Numbered from the stretch's first letter, positions 43,835 through 53,132 are shown. The stretch: DNA of 64,000 bases from MGBC163016 sp964631345 (GCA_964631345.1 CAZVWE010000002.1:124001-188000), one strand, 5' to 3'. The notes: generated by a model from the letters alone, not told the origin. Made by a program: numbers and translations.

Positions 43835-45112
43835 ATGTCATTAATAGTTGCAAAATTTGGTGGCACTTCAGTTGCATCGCCAGAACGTATAAAAAATGTT
43901 GCAAAACGCCTCGCGGAAATTCGCGATGGTGGTGATCAAGTTGTGGCTGTAGTATCGGCTATGGGAAAGACCACAGATGAGCTCATGGGGCTTGCTAATG
44001 CGGTCAACATGAATCCTCCTGCTCGTGAACTTGATAGGCTGCTTTCAACAGGTGAGCAAGTATCGATGACGCTTTTAGCGCTAGCGCTCGAGAGTATGGG
44101 ACATAAAGCCATAAGCTTTACAGGACGTCAAGCGGGTATTGAAACAAACGGTACACACAACAAAGCCAAAATAGTTAAAGTCCACAATGAACGAATTGAG
44201 GATGCCCTGAAAGAGGGCTATATCCCCGTTGTTGCTGGCTTTCAAGGAATAGATGCGAATGGAGATATGACAACCCTTGGGCGTGGCGGAAGCGATACCA
44301 CAGCCGTTGCCGTTGCTTGGGGAATCGGTGCGGATATCTGTGAGATTTATTCCGATGTTGATGGGGTGTATACGACAGATCCTCGTATAAATCCGCGCGC
44401 AAAGAAACTTGAGTCAATTTCTTATGACGAAATGCTTGAGTTATCCAGTGTTGGTTCAGGAGTGCTTCAGATGCGAGCTGTAGAGTTCGCTAAAAAATGG
44501 GGCGTTATCATTCATGCACGATCAGCTTTTTCTCATGATGTTGGGACTTATATACGGAAGGAAAGCCAAATGGAGCAAGCCGTCATTACTGGCATAGCCC
44601 ATGACACTTCAGAAATGAAGGTAACTATTCGCCACGTTCCTGATAACACAGGTGTTGCAGCAAAGGTATTTTCTGCTCTTGCCTCAAATATGGTGAACAT
44701 GGATATGATCATTCAAAACACCTCACTTGATGGGGCAACAGATATCTCATTTACCTGTCCAGAGGCTGATTTAGGTCGTGCAAAAGCAGCTCTTGATAAA
44801 GTGCTTCCAGAAATTGGTGCTGATAAATACGATGTTGATGAAGATGTTGCAAAGATCAGTCTTGTTGGCACAGGGATGAAATCATCTCCAGGAGTATCTG
44901 CTCTTGCGTTTAGCACGATGAGTGAAAACGATATAAATATAATGGCAATTTCAACATCTCCGATTAGGCTTTCAATGGTGATTAAGGCTGTGGATACCCA
45001 AAAGGCTGTGTCTGTTTTACACACTGCTTTTGAGCTTGATTCTGATAGCGTTTTTGAAGAGACACAGTTATCCGCTGAAGAAATTGCCGACAAAATGAAC
45101 AAGGGTCGTTAA
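43835..45112 (+). CDS. lysC: Aspartate kinase
   Basis: First step of the aspartate family (Lys, DAP, Met, Thr). 425 residues: kinase domain with KFGGTSVASPERI, TTLGRGGSDTTAVA and SDVDGVYTTDPRI, then two C-terminal ACT domains (MKVTIRHVPDNTGVAAKVF; SLVGTGMKSSPGVSALAFSTM) typical of feedback control by Lys or Thr. asd follows 42 bases downstream, and dapL and thrH in the same window serve connected branches. Confidence 0.96.
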   Translation: MSLIVAKFGGTSVASPERIKNVAKRLAEIRDGGDQVVAVVSAMGKTTDELMGLANAVNMNPPARELDRLLSTGEQVSMTLLALALESMGHKAISFTGRQAGIETNGTHNKAKIVKVHNERIEDALKEGYIPVVAGFQGIDANGDMTTLGRGGSDTTAVAVAWGIGADICEIYSDVDGVYTTDPRINPRAKKLESISYDEMLELSSVGSGVLQMRAVEFAKKWGVIIHARSAFSHDVGTYIRKESQMEQAVITGIAHDTSEMKVTIRHVPDNTGVAAKVFSALASNMVNMDMIIQNTSLDGATDISFTCPEADLGRAKAALDKVLPEIGADKYDVDEDVAKISLVGTGMKSSPGVSALAFSTMSENDINIMAISTSPIRLSMVIKAVDTQKAVSVLHTAFELDSDSVFEETQLSAEEIADKMNKGR

Positions 45113-45154
45113 ACCCTGTAGATAACCTAAAGAGAAGCATTATGAGGAGTAATA

Positions 45155-46201
45155 ATGGGGAATAAAGTCATGCCAAAACATCCTATTGTTGCAATAGCGG
45201 GGGCAACAGGTGCTGTTGGCAGAGAGTTTTTAAATGTATTAGCTGAGCGAGATTTTCCAGCAAAAGAAATACGTTTACTTGCAAGTGCTAAATCTGCTGG
45301 TAAGCGTCTTCATTTTGATGGTTGTGGGGATGTGCCTGCAGGGGAAATAGAAGTGCAGGAAATGACGCATGAGTCTTTCAAGGGAGTAGATATTGCGCTA
45401 TTTTCAGCCGGAGCTTCTGTGTCTAAGGAGATGCGAGAGGCAGTTGTTGCATCAGGTGCTGTAATGATCGATAACTCAAGTGCATTTCGTATGGATTCAG
45501 ATGTACCTTTAGTTGTTCCTGAGGTCAATCCAGAAGATATAACGTGGAACAGCGGTGTTATTGCAAATCCTAATTGTTCAACCATACAGATGGTTGTAGC
45601 GCTTAAACCTTTATACGATGTATCTCCAATAAAGCGAGTGGTTGTTGCTACCTATCAAGCTGCATCAGGTGCAGGTGCTAAAGCCATGGACGAGCTCTAT
45701 GCGCAAACGGGTGATTTTCTAAATGGTGTAGATGAGAAAGACCTGAATGTTGAAGCATTTCAACATAGAATTGCGTTTAATTGCATACCGCATATTGATG
45801 TTTTTTTGGAAGATGGATCCACTAAAGAAGAATGGAAGATGGTGGAAGAAACCAAAAAAATCATGCACGATGAAAATTTGGCGGTAAGCGCAACTTGTGT
45901 ACGAGTTCCTGTGCTTCGATGCCATGGTGAAGCTATCAATGTGGAATTTAGGAATCCAATCACAATGGATGAAGTGTTGGATGCTTTAGAAAATGCACCG
46001 GGTGTTTGTGTTATGGATGATCCGTCCAAATGCGAGTATCCAATGCCTGGACTTCTTGCGAATACTACAGATACCTATGTTGGGCGCATTAGACGCGATA
46101 AGTCTGTTGAATATGGAATATCTTTTTGGGATGTGGCTGATCAGATTCGAAAAGGCGCTGCGCTTAACGCTGTACAAATTGCGGAGTTAATGCTGCCTTG
46201 A
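45155..46201 (+). CDS. asd: Aspartate-semialdehyde dehydrogenase
   Basis: Reduces aspartyl phosphate with NADPH. 348 residues with IAGATGAVGREFLNVLAERDFP, the catalytic-Cys motif ANPNCSTIQMV, YQAASGAGAKAMDEL and VPVLRCHGEAINVEF. It belongs to the usEG/Gram-positive ASADH subgroup. GAGGAG precedes ATG 45155. The stop overlaps the TTG start of tlyA by 4 bases, so the unrelated rRNA methyltransferase is coupled to it. Confidence 0.96.
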   Translation: MGNKVMPKHPIVAIAGATGAVGREFLNVLAERDFPAKEIRLLASAKSAGKRLHFDGCGDVPAGEIEVQEMTHESFKGVDIALFSAGASVSKEMREAVVASGAVMIDNSSAFRMDSDVPLVVPEVNPEDITWNSGVIANPNCSTIQMVVALKPLYDVSPIKRVVVATYQAASGAGAKAMDELYAQTGDFLNGVDEKDLNVEAFQHRIAFNCIPHIDVFLEDGSTKEEWKMVEETKKIMHDENLAVSATCVRVPVLRCHGEAINVEFRNPITMDEVLDALENAPGVCVMDDPSKCEYPMPGLLANTTDTYVGRIRRDKSVEYGISFWDVADQIRKGAALNAVQIAELMLP

Positions 46202-46941
46202 GTAAATCTTTAAGTAAGGTTCGCGTTGATTCACTTTTAGTTAGTCGGGGGTTTTTCTCCGATACCGATGCGGCTGCTCGAGCGATTTTGGCAGGCGAGG
46301 TTAAGGTTTGCGACAGGAAAGATTTAAAACCAGGCGATAAGGTGATGCCTGATGTGGATGTGTCAGTTGCATCTAAAAAGCGATTTGTATCTCGCGGAGG
46401 AGAAAAGCTCGATTTTGCTATCAAGCATTTTGGGGTTGATATTCAGGGAGCAAATTGTTTGGATATAGGGTCATCCACCGGGGGGTTTAGCGATTGCCTT
46501 TTGAAGGCTCAGGCTGCGCATGTTACATGTGTGGATGTAAATTATGGTCAGCTTGCTTGGGAGATACGCAAAAATCCTAGAGTAAGCGTTTATGAACGCA
46601 CAAACATTAAACTTGCTTGTCCAGAAGATATTGATGGCCCTTTTGATGTTGTTGTAATTGACGTGAGTTTTATTGGTCTTTCAAGCCTTGCAAGTAAAAT
46701 CGCTAGCTTTATCAAACCGGGTGGATTGCTTCTTGCTCTTATAAAGCCCCAATTCGAGTCTCGCAAAGGAGAAACTGAAGGTGGGGTTGTATATGATGAG
46801 GATGTGCGTCTTCGCGTTGTAGATGAAGTGTCATCTGCAATGACATCTGTTGGATTAACTGTGATCGGGGTTGTTGCATCCCCTGTAAAAGGTCCTGCGG
46901 GAAATATTGAATACTTACTTGAGTGCCAGCGTCCTGCATAG
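46198..46941 (+). CDS. tlyA: TlyA-family rRNA 2'-O-methyltransferase / hemolysin-like
   Basis: 247 residues: N-terminal S4 RNA-binding domain (RVDSLLVSRGFFSDTDAAARAILAGEV, slightly split) and an RrmJ-type methyltransferase (FVSRGGEKLDFAI, CLDIGSSTGGFSDCLL, VVIDVSFIGL, ALIKPQFE). In mycobacteria TlyA methylates 16S C1409 and 23S C1920 and sensitises cells to capreomycin. The TTG start is set by overlap with asd; a weak GGAG lies 11 bases upstream. Confidence 0.93.
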   Translation: MSKSLSKVRVDSLLVSRGFFSDTDAAARAILAGEVKVCDRKDLKPGDKVMPDVDVSVASKKRFVSRGGEKLDFAIKHFGVDIQGANCLDIGSSTGGFSDCLLKAQAAHVTCVDVNYGQLAWEIRKNPRVSVYERTNIKLACPEDIDGPFDVVVIDVSFIGLSSLASKIASFIKPGGLLLALIKPQFESRKGETEGGVVYDEDVRLRVVDEVSSAMTSVGLTVIGVVASPVKGPAGNIEYLLECQRPA

Positions 46942-47004
46942 CAATTTGGTAGTCTAGGCGGCAGAAAACGAATCGGTCAAAATCTAATGTGGTAACTTCA
47001 GTTT

Positions 47005-47046
47005 TGCTAAAATTTTGCATTGTGATTGCGTCTTTGTGATCACAAT
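47005..47046 (+). promoter_or_regulatory. Promoter and palindromic operator of the DUF4430 lipoprotein gene
   Basis: TGCTAAAAT (47005-47013) is an extended -10 box, placing the start near 47020. ATTGTGAT begins at 47019, and the same octamer recurs inverted as ATCACAAT at 47039-47046, in which TTGTGATCACAA (47034-47045) is a perfect 12-bp palindrome. The sites cover the start and early leader, as for a repressor. A close relative, ATTGCGATCACAAT, lies at 6083-6096. Confidence 0.45.
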
Positions 47047-47084
47047 AAAGTTGAGTGAAGATTTATTCGACAGGAGCTCGAATT

Positions 47085-47672
47085 ATGAAAGATAAGACCA
47101 TTAAATTGTTTGACCTTAAACAGCGTTTTTCAATCGGTGTGTCGAAAACATTTGCCACAGGCTTGGCTTTGGTAATTGCTATGTTTGGACTATCTGCGTT
47201 GGGTTGTTCAGGTGAAGAAAACAATAATTCATCTAATGAGGAAGAAGGCATTGCGCGTCCTTTGCCAGCACTACATGTTGACGTAGTTGTAAAAAATGAT
47301 GTCACAGGTGATGAACTCTATTCTGAAAATGGCGTTGAAGTTCCGGGTGCTAGTACTGTGTTGAGTGCACTTGATGCAGTGGGTGCAACATATGAGCTCA
47401 AGGAAAATGAATACGGAAAGTTTTTATATTCCCTTGATGATGTAAAAGATACAACCGATATTGGTCCTTTAGGCGAAGGCAATGCGTGGGTGTTTACAAT
47501 CAATGGTGAAACCACAATTATGACATGCGATACAGCAGCTCTTGCAGATGGCGATAAGGTCGAATGGATATATGCGCCAACAGGAGTGGAGCCTGCGGCA
47601 GAAGGTGCAGTGGGAGATCCTGTGGCGCCATCATCTGAGTCTTCAGAGTCTCAAACACAGCAACAATCCTAA
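47085..47672 (+). CDS. DUF4430-domain lipoprotein
   Basis: 195 residues. A basic N-terminus, hydrophobic stretch and lipobox LSALGC (Cys about 39) show a lipid-anchored protein on the outer face of the membrane. An Asn/Ser/Glu linker leads to a DUF4430 domain (VEVPGASTVLSALDAVG, FLYSLDDVKDT, GNAWVFTINGE, GDKVEWIYAP), a beta-grasp-like fold seen at the end of transcobalamin/intrinsic factor and in bacterial surface proteins. The C-terminus is Ser/Gln-rich. Start at ATG 47085 with AGGAG 9 bases ahead. A ligand such as cobalamin is possible but unproved. Linked to the symporter gene by 96 bases. Confidence 0.85.
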   Translation: MKDKTIKLFDLKQRFSIGVSKTFATGLALVIAMFGLSALGCSGEENNNSSNEEEGIARPLPALHVDVVVKNDVTGDELYSENGVEVPGASTVLSALDAVGATYELKENEYGKFLYSLDDVKDTTDIGPLGEGNAWVFTINGETTIMTCDTAALADGDKVEWIYAPTGVEPAAEGAVGDPVAPSSESSESQTQQQS

Positions 47673-47768
47673 TTATTGTTGCATGTAAACTAAGGAGATG
47701 CTGCATTGCATTTAAAAGCATTCAATAAGAGGCTTCGAAATGCAACGTATTGAATATAGGAGATGGCC

Positions 47769-49295
47769 ATGGATCTAAATGCAGTAAATGGCGCCCTTGT
47801 TTCAATTACAGGCGTAATTGATGATTTTATGTATACATATATATTGGTCATCCTTCTTATAGCTGTAGGCATATGGTTTTCTATACGTACTAAATTCGTA
47901 CAGATTCGATATATCAAAGAAATGTTTACATCGCTTGTATCGTCAAGTGACAAGATAAAAGATGAAGAGAAAGCCGAGTTTTCATCTGATGAGAAGCTTG
48001 AAAATGCAAGCTTGAATAATCATGAGAAGTTCAAAGCTAAATAGCAAATTTCATCTTTTCAGGCTTTGATGGTTTCAACGGCATCAAGAGTTGGAACGGG
48101 AAATATAGTAGGAGTTGCAACTGCTATATCTGTTGGAGGACCTGGAGCAGTTTTTTGGATGTGGCTGATGTCTATCATCGGTGCTGCATCAGCTTTTGTT
48201 GAATCAACATTGGCACAGATCTGGAAGATTAAAAATCCTGATGGAACGTTTCGTGGAGGACCTGCTTATTACATTCAGCAAGCACTAGGGAGCAGATGGC
48301 TTGGCGTTGTGTTCGCAGTTGCCTTGATACTTTGTTTTGCGTTTGGCTTTAATGGTCTTCAGGCATTTAATGTGACAAGCGCTATTGATTACTATGTTGT
48401 GGATGATTACGAATTAGCTGTAAATGCATTGATCGGTTTCTTAATGTTAATAGCAACGGCTGTTGTTATCTTTGGTGGCGCTCACAGGATTTCAGTTATC
48501 ACGTCGGTCATAGTTCCTATCATGGCTATTCTTTATATCTGCATCGCTGTATGGACAACAATAAGTAACATCTCTGTTATGCCTGAGGTTTTTTCTCAGA
48601 TCTTTACTGAGGCTTTCAGTGGAGCTTCGTTTGCAGGTGGTCTTGCGGGTTCTTGCTTGATGATGGGGATTAAGAGGGGTCTTTTTTCCAATGAAGCTGG
48701 TATGGGATCTGCACCAAATGCTGCGGCTACTGCTGATGTCTCACATCCATGCAAGCAAGGATTTGTTCAAAGCCTTTCGGTTTATATTGATACCATTCTT
48801 ATTTGCAGTTGCTCAGCGTTTATGATGCTTATTTTCTATGTTCAAGACCCTACAACCGCACAAAGTGTAAATGGGATGCTGTTTGTGCAGCTTGCAATGA
48901 ACCATACAGTGGGAGAATTTGGTATTCATCTCATTACGGCTGCGATTATTGCATTCGGTTTTTCATCTCTTATAGGAAACTATTTCTATGCAGAGGGAAA
49001 TATAAAATTTATTAAAGATAATAAAACACTGCTTTTGGTATTTAGGCTTTTTTGTCTTGCAGCCATAATGTATGGAGCAGTAAACAGTTTTGATCTAGCC
49101 TGGAATCTCGCTGATATTTTCATGGGCTTTATGGCGATCATCAATTTAATTGCGATACTTTTGCTTGGAAAGTGGGCATTAGCTGCGCTCGATGATTATT
49201 CAAAGCAAAAACGCGAAGGTAAAAATCCCGTTTTTAATGCAGATACTATAGAGGGTATGCCAAAGACAGTGTGCTGGCATGAAAGTGATCAATAG
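47769..49295 (+). pseudogene. AGCS alanine/glycine:cation symporter interrupted by an in-frame TAG
   Basis: The first 91 codons (TM1 with YILVILLIAVGIWFSIRTKFVQIRYIKEMF and a 30-residue acidic-basic loop, here split) end in TAG at 48042-48044. The very next codons continue in the same frame with QISSFQALMVSTASRVGTGN and the complete remainder of an AGCS transporter (GGPGAVFWMW, FRGGPAYYI, GLFSNEAGMGSAPNAAA). No frameshift is present, so a single nonsense codon separates the halves. TAG is an ordinary stop elsewhere in this window (ispG, proS, coaX), so it is not reassigned. Recent inactivation, readthrough or a sequencing error are the choices. ATG 47769 follows AGGAG; a restart at ATG 48069 would lack TM1. 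Confidence 0.85.
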
Positions 49296-49740
49296 AGATT
49301 CCGACAATTCAAAGGTTTTAACTCGGTCAAAATATATTTGGCTGTGTCGTGTTTGCTTTGCTGTAGTGTTCGTTTTGAATGTTACTTGCGCTTTTCAGTT
49401 CATTGTGTTGCCAGAAGCATATATGGGCGCATATCAACTTGAAGGTGTTTCAGGTAGGGCAGCAATTCAAGGTATAGGTGTTGCTTTTCTGATGTGGAAT
49501 GCGACATACCCCGCTTTCATCGTTAACCCTAATCAATTTAAGGTGCTTGGTATTGTTATCTGTGTACAACAGGCAATTGGAGCCGTAGGTGAGACGATGA
49601 TTATGTTTTCTCTTCCGGCTTCTGGATTTGAGCTACTTACGTCTTCTATTATTCGCTTTTTAGCTTTTGATGTTGTTGGGCTAATCGCTATGACTATGTG
49701 TACTTGCTTACTGTTTTTAGCAAGGAAGAACTCTGTATAG
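49279..49740 (+). CDS. Small four-TM membrane protein, unknown
   Basis: 153 residues. Four hydrophobic spans are readable at about 20-42, 60-80, 86-108 and 122-147, with a basic N-terminus. QGIGVAFLMWNATYPAFIVNP is the most distinctive part and recalls small uncharacterised integral-membrane families in anaerobes. It overlaps the 3' end of the symporter gene by 17 bases, so the two were likely translated together. I do not recognise a function. A hairpin follows. Confidence 0.75.
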   Translation: MKVINRDSDNSKVLTRSKYIWLCRVCFAVVFVLNVTCAFQFIVLPEAYMGAYQLEGVSGRAAIQGIGVAFLMWNATYPAFIVNPNQFKVLGIVICVQQAIGAVGETMIMFSLPASGFELLTSSIIRFLAFDVVGLIAMTMCTCLLFLARKNSV

Positions 49741-49745
49741 ATGAA

Positions 49746-49771
49746 GATATCTATGTAAATGCATAGATATC
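49746..49771. terminator. Hairpin between convergent genes
   Basis: GATATCTATG-TAAATG-CATAGATATC is a perfect 10-bp stem with a 6-nt loop, 5 bases after the stop of the membrane-protein gene and 8 bases before the dapL stop on the other strand. AT-rich and without a long T-run, so it is a moderate rather than strong intrinsic terminator. Confidence 0.55.
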
Positions 49772-49779
49772 ATTGAAGT

Positions 49780-51000
49780 CTATGCAAGGAGTTTCTTGAT
49801 ACGCTCGATCGCTTCGATAGTTGCGTCTTCGTCACCAAATCCAGTGAGTCGAATATATCCTTCACCAGCAGGACCAAATCCAGCGCCTGGAGTTGTAACC
49901 ACATACGCTTCTTCCAATAGCTTATTGAAGAAATCCCATGAACCCATATTATTTGGAGTTTTAGCCCATACATAAGGCGAATTTACTGCGCCAAATACCT
50001 GAAGACCGCATTCTTCAAGGCCGGTCTTAATGGCTTTTGCACGCTTTAGATATTCTGCAATCACCGCTTCAACTTGTGCTTTACCTTCTGGTGTATAAAT
50101 TGCAGCTGCGCCTTTTTGAATTATGTATGAAGCTCCATTGAACTTAGTGGATTGTCTTCTCATCCACATATCGTTTAAGTTCTGTCCTTCTCTTTCAAGT
50201 TCATGAGGCACAACCATGTAACCACAGCGCATGCCAGTAAATCCGGCTGTCTTAGAAAATGACTTGAATTCGATGGCGCAAGTTTTAGCACCTTCTATTT
50301 CATATATGGAGTGCGGAATATCGTCTTCTGTGATGAAACGCTCATACGCAGCATCAAACATGATCACGGCATCTACTTCGTTTGCGTAATCCACCCATTG
50401 TTTGAGCTGGTCTTTATTAAGCACGGTGCCTGTTGGGTTGTTGGGAGAACAAAGGTAGATAATGTCTACATTTGTATTTGGAATTGCAGGGAAGAATCCA
50501 TTTTCTGCTGTTGTTGGCATGTAATGTATTTTTGTCCAGCACTCTTTATCAACGTCATATTCTCCAGCGCGGCCAGACATAGCATTGCTGTCGACGTAAA
50601 CAGGATACACTGGGTCACACACAGCAACTATGTTGTCTTCTGAAAAGATGTCTCCGATGTTTCCGCAGTCACTTTTTGCGCCATCGGATACAAAAATTTC
50701 ATCAGCTGATATGTCTATCCCACGGGATTTGTAGTCACCCTCAACTATTGCATTGCGCAAGAAATCGTATCCCTCATATGGTCCATAACCCTTAAAAGTT
50801 GACGCATTGGTTTGTTCATCAACTGCCTCATGCATTGCAGCAACAACAGCGGGAACCAAAGGAGAAGTTACATCTCCGATTCCGAGACGTATTATCTTGG
50901 CGTCAGGACAAGCGCGTTCACAGGCATCAGTTCTTCTTGCGATTTCGGCGAAAAGGTAGCTTCCCGGAAGTTTTTTATAGTTTTCATTCATTCGTGCCAT
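49780..51000 (-). CDS. dapL: LL-diaminopimelate aminotransferase
   Basis: PLP enzyme that turns tetrahydrodipicolinate directly into LL-DAP with glutamate, bypassing succinyl or acetyl intermediates in lysine and peptidoglycan synthesis. 406 residues: KLPGSYLFAEI, LGIGDVTSPL, GYGPYEGYDFLR, CSPNNPTGTVL and the PLP-lysine motif SFSKTAGFTGMRCGY are all DapL-specific. Start at ATG 51000, with AAGGAT upstream; the ORF extends 7 codons upstream to 51021. It overlaps queD by 13 bases. Confidence 0.95.
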   Translation of the reverse strand: MARMNENYKKLPGSYLFAEIARRTDACERACPDAKIIRLGIGDVTSPLVPAVVAAMHEAVDEQTNASTFKGYGPYEGYDFLRNAIVEGDYKSRGIDISADEIFVSDGAKSDCGNIGDIFSEDNIVAVCDPVYPVYVDSNAMSGRAGEYDVDKECWTKIHYMPTTAENGFFPAIPNTNVDIIYLCSPNNPTGTVLNKDQLKQWVDYANEVDAVIMFDAAYERFITEDDIPHSIYEIEGAKTCAIEFKSFSKTAGFTGMRCGYMVVPHELEREGQNLNDMWMRRQSTKFNGASYIIQKGAAAIYTPEGKAQVEAVIAEYLKRAKAIKTGLEECGLQVFGAVNSPYVWAKTPNNMGSWDFFNKLLEEAYVVTTPGAGFGPAGEGYIRLTGFGDEDATIEAIERIKKLLA

Positions 51001-51425
51001 GGGGATCCTTTCAAATAGCAAGATCGATTGTTAGGGGTTTCATCAACTTCAACTGATAAAACATTAAATCCATAAGCTTCAAGTTTAGAAAAAATATCTT
51101 TAGCTAGGTTTTCCGCTGTTGTTCTAAAGGGAAGGATTGTAAGTGTGAATCCTTCGTCTTTTAAACAGGAAATAGTTTTTTCCGACAAGCTTCCGTCTTC
51201 TACAAGAAACGTGTGGTCGTATTGTTTGACGATGTCTTTTAGGGCATGCTTAAAATTTGAGAAGTCGCAAACCATCTCGCGTTCGTCCCCTGATGCAATG
51301 AGTTCTTCGGCATAAATTGTTGCAACTACTCTCCATCTATGCCCGTGTAAGTTTTCGCATTTGCCATGATATTCTGAGAGAAAATGAGCTGAATCAAAGC
51401 TGGCTTCTGCTTCTAGTTGATACAC
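50988..51425 (-). CDS. queD: 6-carboxy-5,6,7,8-tetrahydropterin synthase (QueD)
   Basis: 145-residue PTPS-fold enzyme that makes the carboxy-tetrahydropterin precursor of queuosine, the modified base at tRNA position 34. Zinc ligands are in SFDSAHFL and LHGHRW (HxH); catalytic Cys in HGKCENLHG and the Asp-His pair in YDHTFLV are kept. queE and queC are not in this window, so the pathway must be completed elsewhere or the enzyme feeds another pterin. Overlaps dapL; a 90-base gap separates it from the spermidine-synthase-like gene. Confidence 0.92.
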   Translation of the reverse strand: MYQLEAEASFDSAHFLSEYHGKCENLHGHRWRVVATIYAEELIASGDEREMVCDFSNFKHALKDIVKQYDHTFLVEDGSLSEKTISCLKDEGFTLTILPFRTTAENLAKDIFSKLEAYGFNVLSVEVDETPNNRSCYLKGSPWHE

Positions 51426-51515
51426 CTAAAAACTCCAAACAAATACATTTTGAATAAATTACATCTTCGATAAATCGAATAAATCGACAGACATTATAAC
51501 TGTGAATTGTTTCAA

Positions 51516-52292
51516 TTAGATATCTTCGAGGTAAGGTATGCATCCAGAAAATGAGTAATTGCCATCAGTGGCCAAAACAACGTGGTTTTCAGCTCCACCA
51601 TATTCATGGTCTGTTGCATCAACGATTGAGATATGTGAAAAATAGCTTTTAAGTACATCTATTAATTTATACATGGCATAGGCTCCGGATTTACTCATAT
51701 CAAGCACTACGTTTATCGCATAGATTCCTGCTTGATTAAGACGTGATTTAACCACCGATACCCCATAGGAGTCTAAAAGCTCATCTGATTGTTCTGAGGC
51801 TTTAAATGAGTCATTTATGATCGAATCGAATGTTTGCGCTGTATGTTCTAAATAATCAAGGCCTTCGTTGATATGGATAGAAAGCCTGTCGGATTTGCGG
51901 GTTTTCGCAAGGTGCTTTTCAAGTCTTTCCAGGTAGAAGTTATCCCGTGCGATATCTACCATCGTTGAATCTATCTCACATACATCTAATCTAACTTGAG
52001 GGTTTTCAATAATCGCGTGTTTTGGCCAGGAAAATCCTCCGCCGCCAATCATAAGGATGTTGCGTATGGTAAAGCCTTGTTTTTGCGCGTCGAAAATGTG
52101 ATCAAATGCTCTGATGTATTCAAATGTGGGCTCTGCCCAGTTTTTACCAAGATAGGTAGCAGATTGTAAAGAGTCGTCAATTCTTAAAAGTTTAAGAATT
52201 CGCCCCGATGATTCCATCGCATAGGATATTTCTGCATCACCAAATGCGGTGGCAATTTTCTTTTTTGGGAAGAATTTTAGAGGGTACGGCAT
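51516..52292 (-). CDS. Spermidine-synthase-like Rossmann protein
   Basis: 258 residues with the SpeE layout: N-terminal beta region (QSATYLG), nucleotide-binding loop ILMIGGGGFSWPKH, VCEIDSTMVDIARDNF and DSIINDSFKA. The usual GGGDGG loop is GGGGFSW, and the glycine-rich Asp of the decarboxy-SAM site is replaced, so spermidine synthesis is doubtful. It may be a methyltransferase or aminopropyltransferase relative with a different substrate. It begins 1 base after the Trm9-like gene, so they are translationally linked and probably share a substrate or pathway. Confidence 0.75.
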   Translation of the reverse strand: MPYPLKFFPKKKIATAFGDAEISYAMESSGRILKLLRIDDSLQSATYLGKNWAEPTFEYIRAFDHIFDAQKQGFTIRNILMIGGGGFSWPKHAIIENPQVRLDVCEIDSTMVDIARDNFYLERLEKHLAKTRKSDRLSIHINEGLDYLEHTAQTFDSIINDSFKASEQSDELLDSYGVSVVKSRLNQAGIYAINVVLDMSKSGAYAMYKLIDVLKSYFSHISIVDATDHEYGGAENHVVLATDGNYSFSGCIPYLEDI

Positions 52293-52293
52293 T

Positions 52294-53121
52294 TTACGAA
52301 TTCTTCTGAAAGACTAGGTATTCGTTTGAGGAATTGTTTTTACCATCCGCAAAAAACCTAGCGATAATTCTTCCGTTTGCATATTCAGCTACATGAATTA
52401 GATCTTCAATTTCACTGTCGGAAAACCCATGGCAGAACCTATAAGCTCCAGCTTGGTTTTGCCATCCTAAAATCCTGTCGCCACTTTTATGATCCATTGC
52501 AATGTTTAATGATTCTTCAGCAGATTTGCTTGTCGCATCAGCCTTTTTCTTTGATTTAGGTTCATCTAAAAATCTCCAAAGCGACATACAAACGATCCCC
52601 TTTGGATTTACAGACGACATAATATCGCGAAGGATTTTAATGCGAAGTTTGCCGGTTGGAATGTGATGAAAAAATCCGAATGCACAAATTGCATCGTATG
52701 GTTTGCCATCATTCAAGCATAAAAGCTTAGGTCGTAAATCATCTTTTAGAGCTAAATCAATCACATCAATAGAGGCACAGGTTGCATTTATTTGTCTCAG
52801 AAGATCGCTTTTTCCGAGTGCTAAAAGTTCATTGCAAGAATCTATACATACACATCGCGGTTTTAGACAATCATTCTCACAAGTTTTTAATTCGGAGTCC
52901 AAGAAGTGTTCGAATCTTAAATTTCCACAACCTATATCGAGAATAGTCGGTTGATTGTTGTCAAGAAATGCTCTGTCACAAAAACCTTTTTGCTTCAGAA
53001 TTTCAAATAGCTGTATCCATCCATCCCATGGTTTTTGACGCGTATTAGAAAAAGAGTCAGAGTTCTTTTCGTAAAAAGCCTTATTCAATTCATTTAGTTC
53101 AATGATCGATGTGTTGTTCAA
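52294..53121 (-). CDS. Trm9/ALKBH8-like SAM-dependent methyltransferase
   Basis: 275 residues. Resemblance to eukaryotic Trm9 is position by position: SFSNTRQKPWDGW (24-35, compare hFSqTRyKPWp), SAM loop ILDIGCGNLRF (60-70), FFHHI (150-154, compare VVHHw), IKILRDIMSSVNPKGIVCMSLW, and the C-terminal GDRILGWQ (214-221) and YRFCHGFSDSEIEDL (compare RYYHLYREGELVED). Trm9 methylates cm5U34 to mcm5U34 on tRNA. The TTG start follows GTGGAG by 5 bases. Divergent elp3, 74 bp away, encodes the enzyme making the cm5U substrate in eukaryotes. A 30-residue Lys/Ser insert (about 187-212) stands where yeast Trm9 also has a long insert. No Trm112-like partner is in the window. Confidence 0.8.
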   Translation of the reverse strand: MNNTSIIELNELNKAFYEKNSDSFSNTRQKPWDGWIQLFEILKQKGFCDRAFLDNNQPTILDIGCGNLRFEHFLDSELKTCENDCLKPRCVCIDSCNELLALGKSDLLRQINATCASIDVIDLALKDDLRPKLLCLNDGKPYDAICAFGFFHHIPTGKLRIKILRDIMSSVNPKGIVCMSLWRFLDEPKSKKKADATSKSAEESLNIAMDHKSGDRILGWQNQAGAYRFCHGFSDSEIEDLIHVAEYANGRIIARFFADGKNNSSNEYLVFQKNS

Positions 53122-53132
53122 AAGATCTCCAC

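Noticed and set aside
48042..48044. TAG in the symporter as pyrrolysine or a reassigned codon
   Set aside because: TAG ends several clearly complete genes here (ispG, proS, coaX), and no pyrrolysine genes are in the window. A nonsense mutation is simpler.
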